Below are positions 45,671-55,237 of a DNA stretch of 64,000 nt, piece after piece. Position 1 is the stretch's first letter; each line of letters opens with the position of its first letter. The position numbers and the translations under genes are program-made. Below the pieces are notes generated by a model. The model worked only from the letters and a program-made list of their open reading frames with translations, had not been told where the DNA came from and did not search any database. This DNA comes from JAAYEL01 sp964344625. Its GTDB lineage: Bacteria > Bacillota > Clostridia > Tissierellales > Peptoniphilaceae. The stretch spans positions 23,464-87,463 of the forward strand of contig CAYFNZ010000001.1 of NCBI GenBank assembly GCA_964344625.1. The letters are read 5' to 3'.

Positions 45671-46321
45671 ATGAAAAAAAATAAGATATCGAATGCTGTT
45701 GTTAGAAGGCTTCCAAAATATTATAGACATCTAGGAGACCTAGAAAAGTTAGGGGAAGAAAAAATATCTTCACAACAACTAAGTGAAAAAACAGGATTTA
45801 CAGCATCGCAAATAAGGCAAGACTTAAACCATTTCGGTGGCTTTGGTCAACAAGGTTACGGCTATAGGATTAGTGACCTAAAAAAGGCTATTACAGAGAT
45901 TATAGGCCTAGATAAGCCTTACAAGGCTATCATCATAGGCTATGGCCACATAGGACAAGCTATCTATAAGTATGAGGGCTTTGATGTGGCAAAGTTTGAT
46001 GTCGTAGGCGTTTTTGATGTAGAGGAAAAAGAAGTTAATGGAGTTAAGACTAGAAATATTTCTACTATTAAGGATTTCTTAAAAGAAGACCCTGTAGATA
46101 TCGCCATTATTGCTGTTCCTGAAGATGTAGCTCAAAATGTATGTGACATCTTCGAAGAAGGTATGGTTAAGGCTATCTGGAATTTCGCACCAATAGACCT
46201 AAAGGTAGGCTTTAACATTCCGATAGAAAGTGTTCATTTAAGCGAATCCCTATATTCATTGATTTTCTACTTATGGAATATAGAAGAATATAAGGGAAAT
46301 TCACAAAATAAGGTAGAATAG
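45671..46321 (+). CDS. rex: Redox-sensing transcriptional repressor Rex
   Basis: Represses fermentation and NADH-use genes until NADH rises. Winged-helix DNA-binding domain (~residues 1-80) with RRLPKYYRHLGDLEKLGEE and TGFTASQIRQDLNHFGGFG, then a Rossmann domain starting IIGYGHIGQAIYKY (~90-103) and a C-terminal swapped helix. 216 residues from the ATG at 45671, which follows GGAGGAGGG; an in-frame ATG 7 codons earlier overlaps that site. Monocistronic, ended by a terminator. Confidence 0.95.
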   Translation: MKKNKISNAVVRRLPKYYRHLGDLEKLGEEKISSQQLSEKTGFTASQIRQDLNHFGGFGQQGYGYRISDLKKAITEIIGLDKPYKAIIIGYGHIGQAIYKYEGFDVAKFDVVGVFDVEEKEVNGVKTRNISTIKDFLKEDPVDIAIIAVPEDVAQNVCDIFEEGMVKAIWNFAPIDLKVGFNIPIESVHLSESLYSLIFYLWNIEEYKGNSQNKVE

Positions 46322-46363
46322 TGTCGCTTCACAGATTAAAATAATAAAAAGACTTAAAAGGTT

Positions 46364-46390
46364 AAAAGAGCTAGAAATTAGCTCTTTTTT
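46364..46390 (+). terminator. Rho-independent terminator of rex
   Basis: AAAAGAGCTA pairs with TAGCTCTTTT around a 5-nt loop, with further T. Confidence 0.9.
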
Positions 46391-46448
46391 CAATTGCCTT
46401 TTATCTATTTCCACTATAATTTAGTATAATCTTTTTAGAGGTGATTAG

Positions 46449-48374
46449 ATGGCAGAGATTGCGATAAATAAAGTAAGCAAAAGTTTTGGAATAAAAGAAA
46501 TTTTTAATGATATAAGTTTTCAAATAAATGAGAAAGATAAGGTGGGGATAGTCGGCCCCAATGGAGCTGGTAAGACTACCCTTTTTAATATATTGACAGG
46601 AAAGATAAACCCTGACTCCGGTAATATCTTCATAAAAAATGGCCTAAAAATAGGCTACATGCTTCAAAATGTTGGCATTAAAAGCGACAAGACCATCTTT
46701 GATTACTTGCTTGAAGAGTTTCAACATATCTTTGATATGGAAGCAAGGCTGAGCCAACTAGAAAAAGACCTGGCAAGTACAAAAGATGTTTCAGAGATAG
46801 AAAGACTTACCCTTGAATATAGCTCGCTTTTAGAAAAGCATGAGGACCAAGGGGGAAGATACTACGAATCCAAGATAGAGGCTGTCTTAAAGGGGCTTAG
46901 CTTTCCCGAAGAGAGATTTCACGACCCCATAAAAAACCTTAGTGGGGGCGAAAAATCCAGGATAGAATTGGCCAAACTCATGCTATCAGATGCGGACGTC
47001 CTTTTGCTAGACGAACCTACCAACCACCTAGATATGGACGCTATAAGCTTTGTAGAGGCCTATTTAAGAGACTTTCAAAAGGTAGTAGTAATCATAAGCC
47101 ATGACAGGTTTTTCTTGGACAGGGTGGCAAATAGGATCTTCTTATTAGAAAATAAGAGGCTGTATGTCTATAATACAAACTACACAGAGTTTATGAAGTT
47201 AAGGAAAAAAGACCTTGAAGTAGAGGAGAGGGCCTATGAGAACCAGCAAAAAGAAATTGAGAGGCAAGAGGCCATAATCGACAAATTCTTGAGGGCTGGT
47301 AAGTCCCTTAGAAAAAGGGGGATAGCCCAAGCAAGGTCTAGGCAAAAGCTCCTAGATAAGATGAAAAAGCTTGAAAAACCAGACCATTTTGATGAGAAGA
47401 TGGTCCTAAGCTTTAGGCCAGAGAGGGAGTCGGGCGAAGACGTCCTAAGGGTAAGGGACTTGTCGATGGCATTTTCCGAAAAGAGCCTTTATGAGAATGT
47501 TTCTTTTGATATTTACAAGGGGCAAAAAATCGGCTTAATCGGGGGCAATGGTACCGGAAAGACAACCCTATTTAAGATTATCTTAAACAAGCTAAAGCCT
47601 ACATCTGGTCAGGTGGACTTAGGGGTGAGTGTTTTTCCAGAATATTTCGACCAACAACAGGCCAATCTTTCAGAGGATAAGACTGTTATCGATGAAATCT
47701 GGGATGACTACCCAGATATGACCCACTACGAACTAAGGTCATACTTGGCAAAGTTTATGTTTATAGGTGATGATATCTTTAAGACTATAGACCAGTTAAG
47801 TGGGGGAGAAAGGGCGAGAATTACTCTTTTGAAGCTTATGCTTTCAAGTGCAAATTTCCTACTTATGGACGAACCGACCAACCACTTGGATATAGATTCA
47901 AAAGAAGTGCTGGAAGAATCCCTTATAGCCTATGAGGGGACTGCCTTTATCATAAGTCACGATAGGTACTTTTTGAATAAGGTGGTAGACAAGATTATGG
48001 TCATAGCAGACCAAAAGCTAGAGGTATTTGAAGGAAATTACGACTATTACCTAGAAAAACTAGAAGAAAGAAAGCCGGATTACGTAGACTTAAAGACTGT
48101 AAATAAGACTCAAAAGACCAAGGAGCTTAAAAAGACCAAGGAAGAGGAAAAAAGGCTAAGGAAGCTAAGGGCGGATATCAGGACCTTAGAGGGCCAGATG
48201 GAAAAGATAGAGGGAGAAATCGAGGATATAAATACTCAATTTTCTGATCCCAAGACCTATGAAGACCATGAGAAGTCCTTGGACCTACAAAAGAGGCTTA
48301 ATTTCTTAAACGAAGAGAAGGATAGGGTATTTGGACTTTGGGCTGATTTGATTGAAGAAAGCGAAGAGGTGTAA
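46449..48374 (+). CDS. ABC-F family ATP-binding protein (YdiF/Uup-type)
   Basis: Soluble twin-ATPase that acts on the ribosome, not a transporter: no membrane helices. First cassette: Walker A GPNGAGKTTLFN (~37-48), signature LSGGEKSRIELAKLM, Walker B LLLDEPTNHLD. Second: GGNGTGKTTLFK (~362-373), LSGGERARITLLKLM, LLMDEPTNHLDID. Between them lies the P-site tRNA-interaction linker RAGKSLRKRGIAQARSRQKL (~282-301), and the C-terminus is a Lys/Glu coiled coil (~535-641). 641 residues. Whether it has a housekeeping or an antibiotic-protection role cannot be told; the linker is of ordinary length. Confidence 0.9.
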   Translation: MAEIAINKVSKSFGIKEIFNDISFQINEKDKVGIVGPNGAGKTTLFNILTGKINPDSGNIFIKNGLKIGYMLQNVGIKSDKTIFDYLLEEFQHIFDMEARLSQLEKDLASTKDVSEIERLTLEYSSLLEKHEDQGGRYYESKIEAVLKGLSFPEERFHDPIKNLSGGEKSRIELAKLMLSDADVLLLDEPTNHLDMDAISFVEAYLRDFQKVVVIISHDRFFLDRVANRIFLLENKRLYVYNTNYTEFMKLRKKDLEVEERAYENQQKEIERQEAIIDKFLRAGKSLRKRGIAQARSRQKLLDKMKKLEKPDHFDEKMVLSFRPERESGEDVLRVRDLSMAFSEKSLYENVSFDIYKGQKIGLIGGNGTGKTTLFKIILNKLKPTSGQVDLGVSVFPEYFDQQQANLSEDKTVIDEIWDDYPDMTHYELRSYLAKFMFIGDDIFKTIDQLSGGERARITLLKLMLSSANFLLMDEPTNHLDIDSKEVLEESLIAYEGTAFIISHDRYFLNKVVDKIMVIADQKLEVFEGNYDYYLEKLEERKPDYVDLKTVNKTQKTKELKKTKEEEKRLRKLRADIRTLEGQMEKIEGEIEDINTQFSDPKTYEDHEKSLDLQKRLNFLNEEKDRVFGLWADLIEESEEV

Positions 48375-48375
48375 T

Positions 48376-48397
48376 AATTATAACTTTTGTTATAATT
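48376..48397. repeat. AT-rich palindrome upstream of a BMP lipoprotein gene
   Basis: AATTATAAC-TTTT-GTTATAATT, a perfect 9-bp dyad just after the ABC-F stop and 12 bases upstream of a predicted -35. Could be a weak terminator or an operator. Confidence 0.5.
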
Positions 48398-48408
48398 GGC
48401 CTGGATTA

Positions 48409-48437
48409 TTGACCGAAAATTGTAAAAATGATAACAT
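48409..48437 (+). promoter_or_regulatory. Predicted promoter of the first BMP lipoprotein gene
   Basis: TTGACC (48409-48414), 17-base spacer, TAACAT (48432-48437), about 40 bases before the gene start. Confidence 0.6.
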
Positions 48438-48478
48438 ATAAGTGAAGAAAGCCCTGATATAAGGTGCTGGGAGAGGTT

Positions 48479-49552
48479 ATGACAAAAAAATTGAAACAAT
48501 TATTACTTTTGATATTAATTTCAGTATTTTTACTGGCTGCTTGCGGTAAAGATCCTGATGACAAAAGTGAAACTGAGGAAATGATTGTATCCTTGTTAGT
48601 AGATAAATATGGGATTAATGATAAATCAATTAATTCTAAGGCTTATTTGGGCTTGAAGAATTTTAAGGTAGATACTGCTACAAAAATTGATTATGAGTCA
48701 TCACGTTCTGATGACTACGAGTACGCCTTTGAAAAGCTTGTTAATAGAGGGGGCAGGCTGATATGGGGGGCAGGCTTTCAAACAGCTGATGCCTTGAAAC
48801 AAGCGGCCATAGACCACAGAGAGCTTAACTTTGCCAGCCTTGACAATATCTATGATGAGGACAATATGCCTAAAAACCTTACGGGTACTATCTTTAACAC
48901 TGAAGAAACATCCTACCTACTAGGCTATGTGGCAGGCCTTTCTACTAAGACAAATAGGCTTGCATATATAGGAGGCCAGGAAGGGGTTCTTTCAGATAAA
49001 AATGAATATGGCTTTAGAGCAGGTGTTTTTGATGCTTCTAAAGAAAGAAAGAAAAAGATTAACGTAACAGTTGAGTACACCAAAACATTTTCCGATGAGG
49101 GCAAGGGAAGGGCGACAGCAAAGGCCCTTTACGAGTCAGGAGTCGACATAATATTTACAGATTGCGGCCTAGGCAACTTAGGGGCCATAGAGGCGGCCAA
49201 GGAAACAGGTAAACTAATACTTGTTACTGAAGAGGAGCTAATTAAAAAGGCTCCAAACAATGTAATTATGTCGGCAAGTAAAGAATACGAAGAGGCCATA
49301 AATACAATCTCTAGCAGATTTATAGCTAATGAGGAGATAGGCGGTAAGAACTTTGAGCTTGGCTTTAAGAATAATTGCCTAGACCTTAAGGGCTATGACC
49401 AAGAGAAAAACTTAATAGAAGCCCAAGTCTATGACAAGGCTCTAAATAAAAAGAAGGACATCATAGAAGGTAAGAAAAAAGTGCCTTACGATCAAAAGAC
49501 CTTTGAAAAATTTTCTTCATCTTCAATATCAAATTCAGAATCCAAAAAATAA
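48479..49552 (+). CDS. BMP/PnrA-family nucleoside-binding lipoprotein (first copy)
   Basis: Predicted surface lipoprotein that binds nucleosides for an ABC importer. Lipobox FLLAAC near residue 22. SLLVDKYGINDKSINSKAYL, GGRLIWGAGFQTADAL, TSYLLGYVAGLSTKTNRLAY and GVDIIFTDCGLGNLGAIEAA are the recurrent PnrA/Med segments. 357 residues from the ATG at 48479 after GAGAGG. It is more divergent than the second copy at 53 kb and sits directly before deoC-cdd-pdp, so it likely serves the same nucleoside uptake. A Ser/Lys tail ends it. Confidence 0.82.
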   Translation: MTKKLKQLLLLILISVFLLAACGKDPDDKSETEEMIVSLLVDKYGINDKSINSKAYLGLKNFKVDTATKIDYESSRSDDYEYAFEKLVNRGGRLIWGAGFQTADALKQAAIDHRELNFASLDNIYDEDNMPKNLTGTIFNTEETSYLLGYVAGLSTKTNRLAYIGGQEGVLSDKNEYGFRAGVFDASKERKKKINVTVEYTKTFSDEGKGRATAKALYESGVDIIFTDCGLGNLGAIEAAKETGKLILVTEEELIKKAPNNVIMSASKEYEEAINTISSRFIANEEIGGKNFELGFKNNCLDLKGYDQEKNLIEAQVYDKALNKKKDIIEGKKKVPYDQKTFEKFSSSSISNSESKK

Positions 49553-49579
49553 TGTATTAAAATGCAAAAGGAGATAAAA

Positions 49580-50245
49580 ATGGATATCAAAGAAATTTTA
49601 AAAACAGTAGACCATACCCTATTAAAGCAAGATGCTACTTGGGAAGATATCAAGCAAATATGCGATGATGCAGTTAAATATGAAACAGCATCAATCTGTA
49701 TTCCACCTTCATATGTAGAAAAATGTGCCCAATATCTTGAAGGCAAGATGGCAGTTTGTACAGTTATAGGCTTTCCAAATGGCTATAGCACAACAGCTAC
49801 AAAGGTTTTTGAAACTAAGGACGCTATAAAAAATGGGGCTGAAGAAATTGATATGGTAATTAATATCAATGAACTTAAGAACAAAAACTATGACTACGTA
49901 TTAAACGAAATTAAGGAAATCAAGGCAGCTTGCGGAGACAAGATTCTTAAGGTAATCATAGAAACTTGCCTACTTACAGATGAAGAAAAAATCAAGATGT
50001 GCCAATTAGTAACTGAAGCAAAGGCAGACTATATAAAGACATCTACAGGATTTTCAACAGGTGGAGCAACCCTAGAAGACATAAAGTTATTCCACAAAAA
50101 TGTTGGAAAGGACGTAAAGATTAAGGCTGCTGGTGGTATCTCTAGCCTAGAAGATGCTGAAGCCTTTATAGAAGCAGGTGCATCAAGACTTGGAACAAGT
50201 AGGATTGTAAAAATAATCAAGAACGAAGAATCTGAAGGATATTAA
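49580..50245 (+). CDS. deoC: Deoxyribose-phosphate aldolase
   Basis: Splits deoxyribose 5-phosphate to acetaldehyde and glyceraldehyde 3-phosphate, feeding nucleoside sugars into glycolysis. [16 protein letters not shown] at the N-terminus, [17 protein letters not shown] (~58-74), the Schiff-base Lys in [17 protein letters not shown] (~147-163) and the proton-relay Lys in [15 protein letters not shown] (~177-191). 221 residues. ATG at 49580 follows AAAGGAG; the ATG six codons upstream overlaps it. Leads deoC-cdd-pdp with 1-2 base gaps. Confidence 0.95.
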   Translation: MDIKEILKTVDHTLLKQDATWEDIKQICDDAVKYETASICIPPSYVEKCAQYLEGKMAVCTVIGFPNGYSTTATKVFETKDAIKNGAEEIDMVININELKNKNYDYVLNEIKEIKAACGDKILKVIIETCLLTDEEKIKMCQLVTEAKADYIKTSTGFSTGGATLEDIKLFHKNVGKDVKIKAAGGISSLEDAEAFIEAGASRLGTSRIVKIIKNEESEGY

Positions 50246-50246
50246 A

Positions 50247-50669
50247 ATGTCTAAGCTACAAGAAGATATCAAGCTTTGCCTAGAAAACCTTAAGATGAGT
50301 TATTCTCCTTACTCCAACCACCAAGTCTCAAGCGTGCTTGTGACCAAAAGCGGTAAGAGATATACAGGAGTAAACATTGAAAATGCTTCATTTTCCCCAA
50401 CTATTTGTGCCGAAAGAACATCCTTTGCCAAGGCTGTAAGCGAAGGCGAAAGGGACTTTGAAAGGATAATAATAATGGGCGGCCTAAATGGCAAGGTAGA
50501 AGACTACTGCTCACCTTGTGGGGTTTGTAGGCAAGTTATGATGGAATTTTGCGACCCGGAAACCTTCGATGTCGTAATGGCCATAGATGAAGATGATTAC
50601 AAGGTCTTTAAGCTAAAAGAGCTTTTGCCCTTGGGCTTCGGACCCTTTAATTTAAAGGACGGTAAATAA
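50247..50669 (+). CDS. cdd: Cytidine deaminase
   Basis: Deaminates cytidine and deoxycytidine to uridine forms. The zinc site has ICAERTSFAKAVSEG (Cys plus catalytic Glu, ~residues 54-68) and SPCGVCRQVMMEF (two Cys, ~88-100); MSYSPYSNHQVSSVL at the N-terminus is typical. 140 residues, homotetrameric class. Starts 1 base after deoC; its products are substrates of the next gene's enzyme. Confidence 0.95.
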   Translation: MSKLQEDIKLCLENLKMSYSPYSNHQVSSVLVTKSGKRYTGVNIENASFSPTICAERTSFAKAVSEGERDFERIIIMGGLNGKVEDYCSPCGVCRQVMMEFCDPETFDVVMAIDEDDYKVFKLKELLPLGFGPFNLKDGK

Positions 50670-50671
50670 AT

Positions 50672-51994
50672 ATGAGAATGTATGATTTAATCCATAAAAA
50701 AAGAGATGGACAAGAACTAAGTGAAGAAGAAATAAAATATATAGTTAAGGGCTATACAAATGGTGAAATACCTGACTACCAAATGTCTGCCCTACTTATG
50801 GCCATATATTTTAATTCAATGACTGAAAAAGAAACAGCTATCTTTACAAATGAAGTAGCCCATTCAGGTCAAATGATAGACCTTTCAGCTATAGATGGCT
50901 TTAAGGTTGACAAGCATAGCACAGGCGGCGTTGGCGACAAGACTACCCTAATTATTGCTCCTATAGTTGCAAGCTACGGGGTAAAGGTTGCTAAGATGAG
51001 CGGTAGGGGCCTAGGCCACACAGGCGGTACAGTAGATAAGATGGAATCAATTCCAGGCATGAAGACCACCCTATCAAGTGAAGATTTCATAAAGCAAGTA
51101 AATGACATTGGCCTAGCAGTAATTGGTCAATCCTCAAACCTAGCTCCAGCAGACAAGAAGCTTTATGCCCTAAGAGATGTTACAGCTACAGTAGATAGCA
51201 TTCCACTTATAGCATGCTCAATAATGAGTAAAAAGATTGCAGCTGGCAATGATGCAATCCTACTAGATGTAAAAACTGGCTCAGGAGCCTTCATGAAGAC
51301 CCTAGATGATTCAATAGAACTTGCTAAGGCTATGGTTTCAATAGGAAAGCACGCAGGCAAGAAGACAGTTGGCCTAATTACAGAAATGGATATTCCTTTG
51401 GGGCATATGATTGGTAATAGCCTAGAAGTTATTGAAGTAGTAGAAACCTTAAAGGGACATGGTCCAGAAGACCTTACTAAAGTTGCCACAGACCTTGCTG
51501 CCAACATGCTTTATCTAGCAGGTAAGGGAGATATGGAAACTACTAGACAAATGGTAAGAGATGCCATCAAGTCAGGTCAAGCTTTTGATAAGCTATTAGA
51601 TCTTGTGAGAGCCCAAGGCGGCGATACATCCTACCTAGAAGATACAAGTAAGTTTGAAAAAGCCCAATACAAGGTTGAAGTAAAGGCTCAAAAATCAGGC
51701 TATATCCATGCTATGGATACAGAATCAATAGGTATAGCATCTGTAATGCTAGGTGCTGGTAGAAAAACTGTTGAAGATACCATAGACTTTGCAGCAGGTA
51801 TTGAAATGGTTAAAAAGACTGGGGATAAGGTTGAAGAAGGAGATGTCCTAGCCCTTATTTATACAAATGACCAAGCTAGCATCAAAGAAGCAAGCGACAA
51901 AATCCTTGCATCATATACCATAGACGATGTAAAGCCTGAACTAAAACCTCTAGTACTTGCAAGAGTAAGCTCAGAAGGCGTTGAAAGATTCTAA
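50672..51994 (+). CDS. pdp: Pyrimidine-nucleoside phosphorylase
   Basis: Phosphorolyses uridine, thymidine and deoxyuridine to base plus (deoxy)ribose 1-phosphate. DLIHKKRDGQELSEEEIKYI at the N-terminus, VDKHSTGGVGDKTTLI (phosphate site, ~80-95), MSGRGLGHTGGTVDKMESIP (~109-128) and CSIMSKKIAAGNDAILLDVK (~180-199). 440 residues. M1 or M3 may be the start; no strong ribosome site, so coupling to cdd is likely. The deoxyribose 1-phosphate needs a mutase (deoB) not in the window before DeoC can act. Confidence 0.93.
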   Translation: MRMYDLIHKKRDGQELSEEEIKYIVKGYTNGEIPDYQMSALLMAIYFNSMTEKETAIFTNEVAHSGQMIDLSAIDGFKVDKHSTGGVGDKTTLIIAPIVASYGVKVAKMSGRGLGHTGGTVDKMESIPGMKTTLSSEDFIKQVNDIGLAVIGQSSNLAPADKKLYALRDVTATVDSIPLIACSIMSKKIAAGNDAILLDVKTGSGAFMKTLDDSIELAKAMVSIGKHAGKKTVGLITEMDIPLGHMIGNSLEVIEVVETLKGHGPEDLTKVATDLAANMLYLAGKGDMETTRQMVRDAIKSGQAFDKLLDLVRAQGGDTSYLEDTSKFEKAQYKVEVKAQKSGYIHAMDTESIGIASVMLGAGRKTVEDTIDFAAGIEMVKKTGDKVEEGDVLALIYTNDQASIKEASDKILASYTIDDVKPELKPLVLARVSSEGVERF

Positions 51995-52004
51995 TATGAT
52001 TATA

Positions 52005-52033
52005 TAGACTTATTCAGCTTGCTATAGTATACT
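52005..52033 (+). promoter_or_regulatory. Predicted promoter of the DeoR-type gene
   Basis: TAGACT (52005-52010), 17-base spacer, TATACT (52028-52033). The ~65-nt leader contains GGAG-ACGAA-CTCC (52065-52077) and GTGAGGGG as ribosome site; I matched it to no known riboswitch. Confidence 0.5.
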
Positions 52034-52100
52034 TTGAGAAATAGACTACAAACTGTAAGCGCTTGGAGACGAACTCCGCAGGATAGTGAGGGGCTTAAAG

Positions 52101-52880
52101 ATGAATAAGAAGACTGAAAGAAGAAAAGAAATTATAAAGGTTTTACAACTTAGAAATGGGGTCACAATAAAAGAATTATCAGGGCTATTTAATGTATCTG
52201 AGATGACCATCCGTAGAGACTTGCAAAACCTAGAATCAGAAAACATAATTCAATTGGTTCATGGGGCGGCAATCTATAATCCTAAAAATGATACTGACAA
52301 GATTATTACAGAATATAACCTTGTCACTGAAAAAAATAGGCACAATGAAGCTAAAAATAGAATTGGAAAGTATGCTGCCAGCCTAATTGACAACAAGGAC
52401 TTTATAATTATTGATACAGGATCGACCACAGAAAGAATCTTACCAAGTGTAGGCATAGATAAAAGCTTTACCCTTTTATGCTTTTGCTCAAATATCATGA
52501 TTCCAGCCATTACAAAGCCAAACATTAGGCTTATAATGGGGGGCGGTGAATACAATCAAGATACCATGATGTTTACATCAAAGCATAACGTAGACTACAT
52601 AAAGAGGATAAGGGCCAACAAGGTATTTATCTCCGCGGCAGGTATAGATGAAAATTTTGGTATCACTTGCACTAGGGAATACGAAATAGACATTAAAAAA
52701 GCAGCTATGTCATCTTCGATAGAAAAAATCCTTCTAGTAGACTCTTCAAAATTTGGCAAAGTAACAGCCGCATATTTTGCAGAGCTAGAAGACTTTGACA
52801 TGATAATTACAGACAAAGACCTAGATCCAGCTTGGGAAGAAAAAATCCTAAAAAGAGGCATAGACCTGGTAAAGGTATAA
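52101..52880 (+). CDS. DeoR-family transcriptional regulator
   Basis: Sugar-phosphate-responsive repressor. N-terminal helix-turn-helix: ERRKEIIKVLQLRNGVTIKEL, NVSEMTIRRDLQNLESENI (~residues 27-45), followed by the sugar-binding domain of DeoRC type with DFIIIDTGSTTERI (~93-106) and SAAGIDENFGITCTREYE (~176-193). 259 residues. ATG at 52101 follows GTGAGGGG. Placed between deoC-cdd-pdp and the nucleoside transporter, so the likely target is nucleoside catabolism, with deoxyribose or ribose phosphate as inducer; inference from context. Confidence 0.85.
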   Translation: MNKKTERRKEIIKVLQLRNGVTIKELSGLFNVSEMTIRRDLQNLESENIIQLVHGAAIYNPKNDTDKIITEYNLVTEKNRHNEAKNRIGKYAASLIDNKDFIIIDTGSTTERILPSVGIDKSFTLLCFCSNIMIPAITKPNIRLIMGGGEYNQDTMMFTSKHNVDYIKRIRANKVFISAAGIDENFGITCTREYEIDIKKAAMSSSIEKILLVDSSKFGKVTAAYFAELEDFDMIITDKDLDPAWEEKILKRGIDLVKV

Positions 52881-52907
52881 GAAACAATTGAAATATTTGG
52901 ACATCAA

Positions 52908-52935
52908 AAAAAGCTTACCGATTGGTAAGCTTTTT
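52908..52935. terminator. Bidirectional terminator between deoR and the BMP lipoprotein gene
   Basis: AAAAAGCTTACC pairs with GGTAAGCTTTTT around a 4-nt loop; T runs on both strands serve the convergent genes. Confidence 0.92.
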
Positions 52936-52946
52936 TCATATCTTTA

Positions 52947-54140
52947 TTATTGTTGAACGTATTCAATCTTTACGTTATTTACCTTGTCTTGGAATGAAGT
53001 AGGATCTACATTTGATACATCATTTGGAATACCATCTGTTATGCCATCTTCGTTCTTTTCTAATTTAGCATAGATTTCATCGTAATCAGCTTGTTTAAAC
53101 TTGTTAAATCTTGAGAAATCTTCAGAGATTTGAACACCCTTAGTATCAGTACCAAGTAAGATTGCTTGTCCACCCATGAATCCACCTTCTATAGCTGCCT
53201 TAGTTGCATCATAAACTGAGTTCTTAAGGTTTTTCATAGCTGATGTGATTACTACTGGAGATTCATCCTTTTGGTCAATGTCTACACCGATTACCTTAGC
53301 ATTTGCTTCTTCAGCTGCCTTAGCTATTGATGCAAAGATACCGCCACCGCAAGAGAAGATTACTTCTGTGCCACCCTTGAACCAAGCTGATGCCATAGTC
53401 TTAATTTCTGGCTTAGCTTCGAAAGAGTTTGTATAGTTAAATTTAATATCTACATTTGTGTTTAATTCTTTAGCTGCAGCATCAGCTCCGGCTACAAAAC
53501 CAAAACCGTATTTTACTACTGCAGGAACTGGGTATCCACCCATGAAACCTAATTTAGTATATCCATCTTTAACAGCTGCATAACCTGCTAGGTAACCAGC
53601 TTGTTCTTCCTTGTACATGATACCAATAGTGTTAGCTGCTATATCATCAGGAGCGCCTTCTTTTTCTCTTGGAGCAAAGTCAACTGCTAAGAACTTAACT
53701 TCTGGATATTGCTTTTGAGCTTGCCATACTGGGTTTTCAAAATAGAAACCAGGAGTAACAACTACCTTAGCACCTTTTTGAACTGCTTGGTCAATAGCTT
53801 GCTTGTAAAGTTGGTCACCTTTACCAGCTGGCTTTAAGTAGTTAGCCTTTACACCCTTTTCATCAGCATAAGCCTTTAGACCTTCAAAAGAACCTTGGTT
53901 AAATGACTTGTCATCGATAGTTCCTTCGTCTGTGATTAAGAAAAGAGAGTTATCATCAAGGGTAACTTTTTCACCGTCAGCAGGTTTTTCTTCCTTATTA
54001 TCTTCTTCCTTATCAGTTTCTTCCACTTTTTGGTCATCTTCAGGTTTTTCTTCACTAGGTGTTTTTCCACCACATGCAGCAAGTCCTAAAACAAGAACCA
54101 AAGCTAATAACAATGAAAGGAATTTTTTCATATTATTCAT
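52947..54140 (-). CDS. BMP/PnrA-family nucleoside-binding lipoprotein (second copy)
   Basis: Substrate-binding lipoprotein of the adjacent nucleoside ABC transporter. Lipobox LGLAAC near residue 22, then a long Glu/Asp/Lys linker (~26-62). DEGTIDDKSFNQGSFEGLKA, PGFYFENPVWQAQKQYPEV, QAGYLAGYAAVKDGYTKLGF and VIFSCGGGIFASIAKAAEE match BmpA/PnrA, and VIGVDIDQKDESP is a typical late motif. 397 residues; GGAGGAAG 6 bases ahead of the ATG. Upstream 140-base gap to the permease gene may hold its own promoter. Likely highly expressed. Confidence 0.9.
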   Translation of the reverse strand: MNNMKKFLSLLLALVLVLGLAACGGKTPSEEKPEDDQKVEETDKEEDNKEEKPADGEKVTLDDNSLFLITDEGTIDDKSFNQGSFEGLKAYADEKGVKANYLKPAGKGDQLYKQAIDQAVQKGAKVVVTPGFYFENPVWQAQKQYPEVKFLAVDFAPREKEGAPDDIAANTIGIMYKEEQAGYLAGYAAVKDGYTKLGFMGGYPVPAVVKYGFGFVAGADAAAKELNTNVDIKFNYTNSFEAKPEIKTMASAWFKGGTEVIFSCGGGIFASIAKAAEEANAKVIGVDIDQKDESPVVITSAMKNLKNSVYDATKAAIEGGFMGGQAILLGTDTKGVQISEDFSRFNKFKQADYDEIYAKLEKNEDGITDGIPNDVSNVDPTSFQDKVNNVKIEYVQQ

Positions 54141-54280
54141 TTCTTCCTCCTATAATAATGAAATGTTTATATGATAAAATTTGAAAGAGCAAAATACTAA
54201 ATCAAATTTTATTACCATAAAATTATACCATATTTATTATATCATTGATGAATTACTTATTTGTAAAATACTTTTATATC

Positions 54281-55237
54281 CTATCTCTTGCCCTTATCAA
54301 AAGGTTGACCTTCAGCAGCAGGAGCCGCAGACTTTTTAGAAGAAAGGAATAGGACAACTATTGTTATTACATAAGGCAGTATTTGATAAACAACTTGAGG
54401 GATACCCAAATTGCTTAAGAATGGGATACTTGTGTAGGCTGATGATATTGTCTTTAAGATACCAAAGAAGAAGGCTGATAGGGCTATCAAACCTGGCTTC
54501 CATTGACCAAATATCAATACAGCTATAGCCAAGAAACCGTATCCGGCAACTGACCCATTAAATTCTGTTGAAATAGGTACGATAAAAGCTAGACCACCTA
54601 GGCCACCAAGGGCGCCTGAAATAAGGACGCCAGCCCATCTAATCTTCTTAACTGAAACCCCTGCAGCATCAGTAGCTTGAGGGAATTCACCAGCTGATCT
54701 TAGTCTTAAACCAAATCTTGTCTTATAAAGTACAAACCAAGAAAGAATCAAGATTAAAATTCCAAGGTAGTTTGTAACATAAGAGTTTTGGAAGAACATA
54801 GGACCAATAATTGGTATATCTCCAAAAAATGGCACCTTTTCAAACCTATAATCACCTGTAAATTGTATTTGTTGTATACCTACTAAAGACCTAGCAATAA
54901 AGATGGCAAATGCTGATGAAAACATGTTTATAGCAGTACCTGAAATTGTTTGGTCAGCAAGCATATTGATGGATGCAAAGGCATGTAGGGCAGAATAAAG
55001 TGTACCAGCTACAATTGATAGTAGGATTGCAATCCATAAGTTTTTCATAGTATTAGTAGCTTCTAGGCCGGAAAAATGTAGGTAAATAGTTCCTGCAAAG
55101 GCCCCCATTACCATGATACCTTCAAGCCCGATGTTTATAACCCCACTTCTTTCAGAAAACATAGCTGCCAAAGCTACAACCAAAAGAGGTATTGAGAAAA
55201 ACATCATATTTTGAACTAAGAAATATAAAGTATCCAT
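54281..55237 (-). CDS. Nucleoside ABC transporter permease (NupC/YufQ-like)
   Basis: One of two membrane subunits of the BMP-type importer. 318 residues with ~8-9 hydrophobic helices; SERSGVINIGLEGIMVMGAF (~28-47) is the coupling-helix region of the branched-chain/ribose permease class. TRFGLRLRSAGEFPQATDAA (~170-189) and the GVLISGALGGLGGLAF stretch are also typical. Its ATG overlaps the stop of the upstream permease by 1 base. Confidence 0.88.
   Translation of the reverse strand: MDTLYFLVQNMMFFSIPLLVVALAAMFSERSGVINIGLEGIMVMGAFAGTIYLHFSGLEATNTMKNLWIAILLSIVAGTLYSALHAFASINMLADQTISGTAINMFSSAFAIFIARSLVGIQQIQFTGDYRFEKVPFFGDIPIIGPMFFQNSYVTNYLGILILILSWFVLYKTRFGLRLRSAGEFPQATDAAGVSVKKIRWAGVLISGALGGLGGLAFIVPISTEFNGSVAGYGFLAIAVLIFGQWKPGLIALSAFFFGILKTISSAYTSIPFLSNLGIPQVVYQILPYVITIVVLFLSSKKSAAPAAEGQPFDKGKR

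Noticed and set aside
52034..52100. Riboswitch in the deoR leader
   Set aside because: A GGAG/CTCC hairpin is present but no known riboswitch core could be matched by eye.
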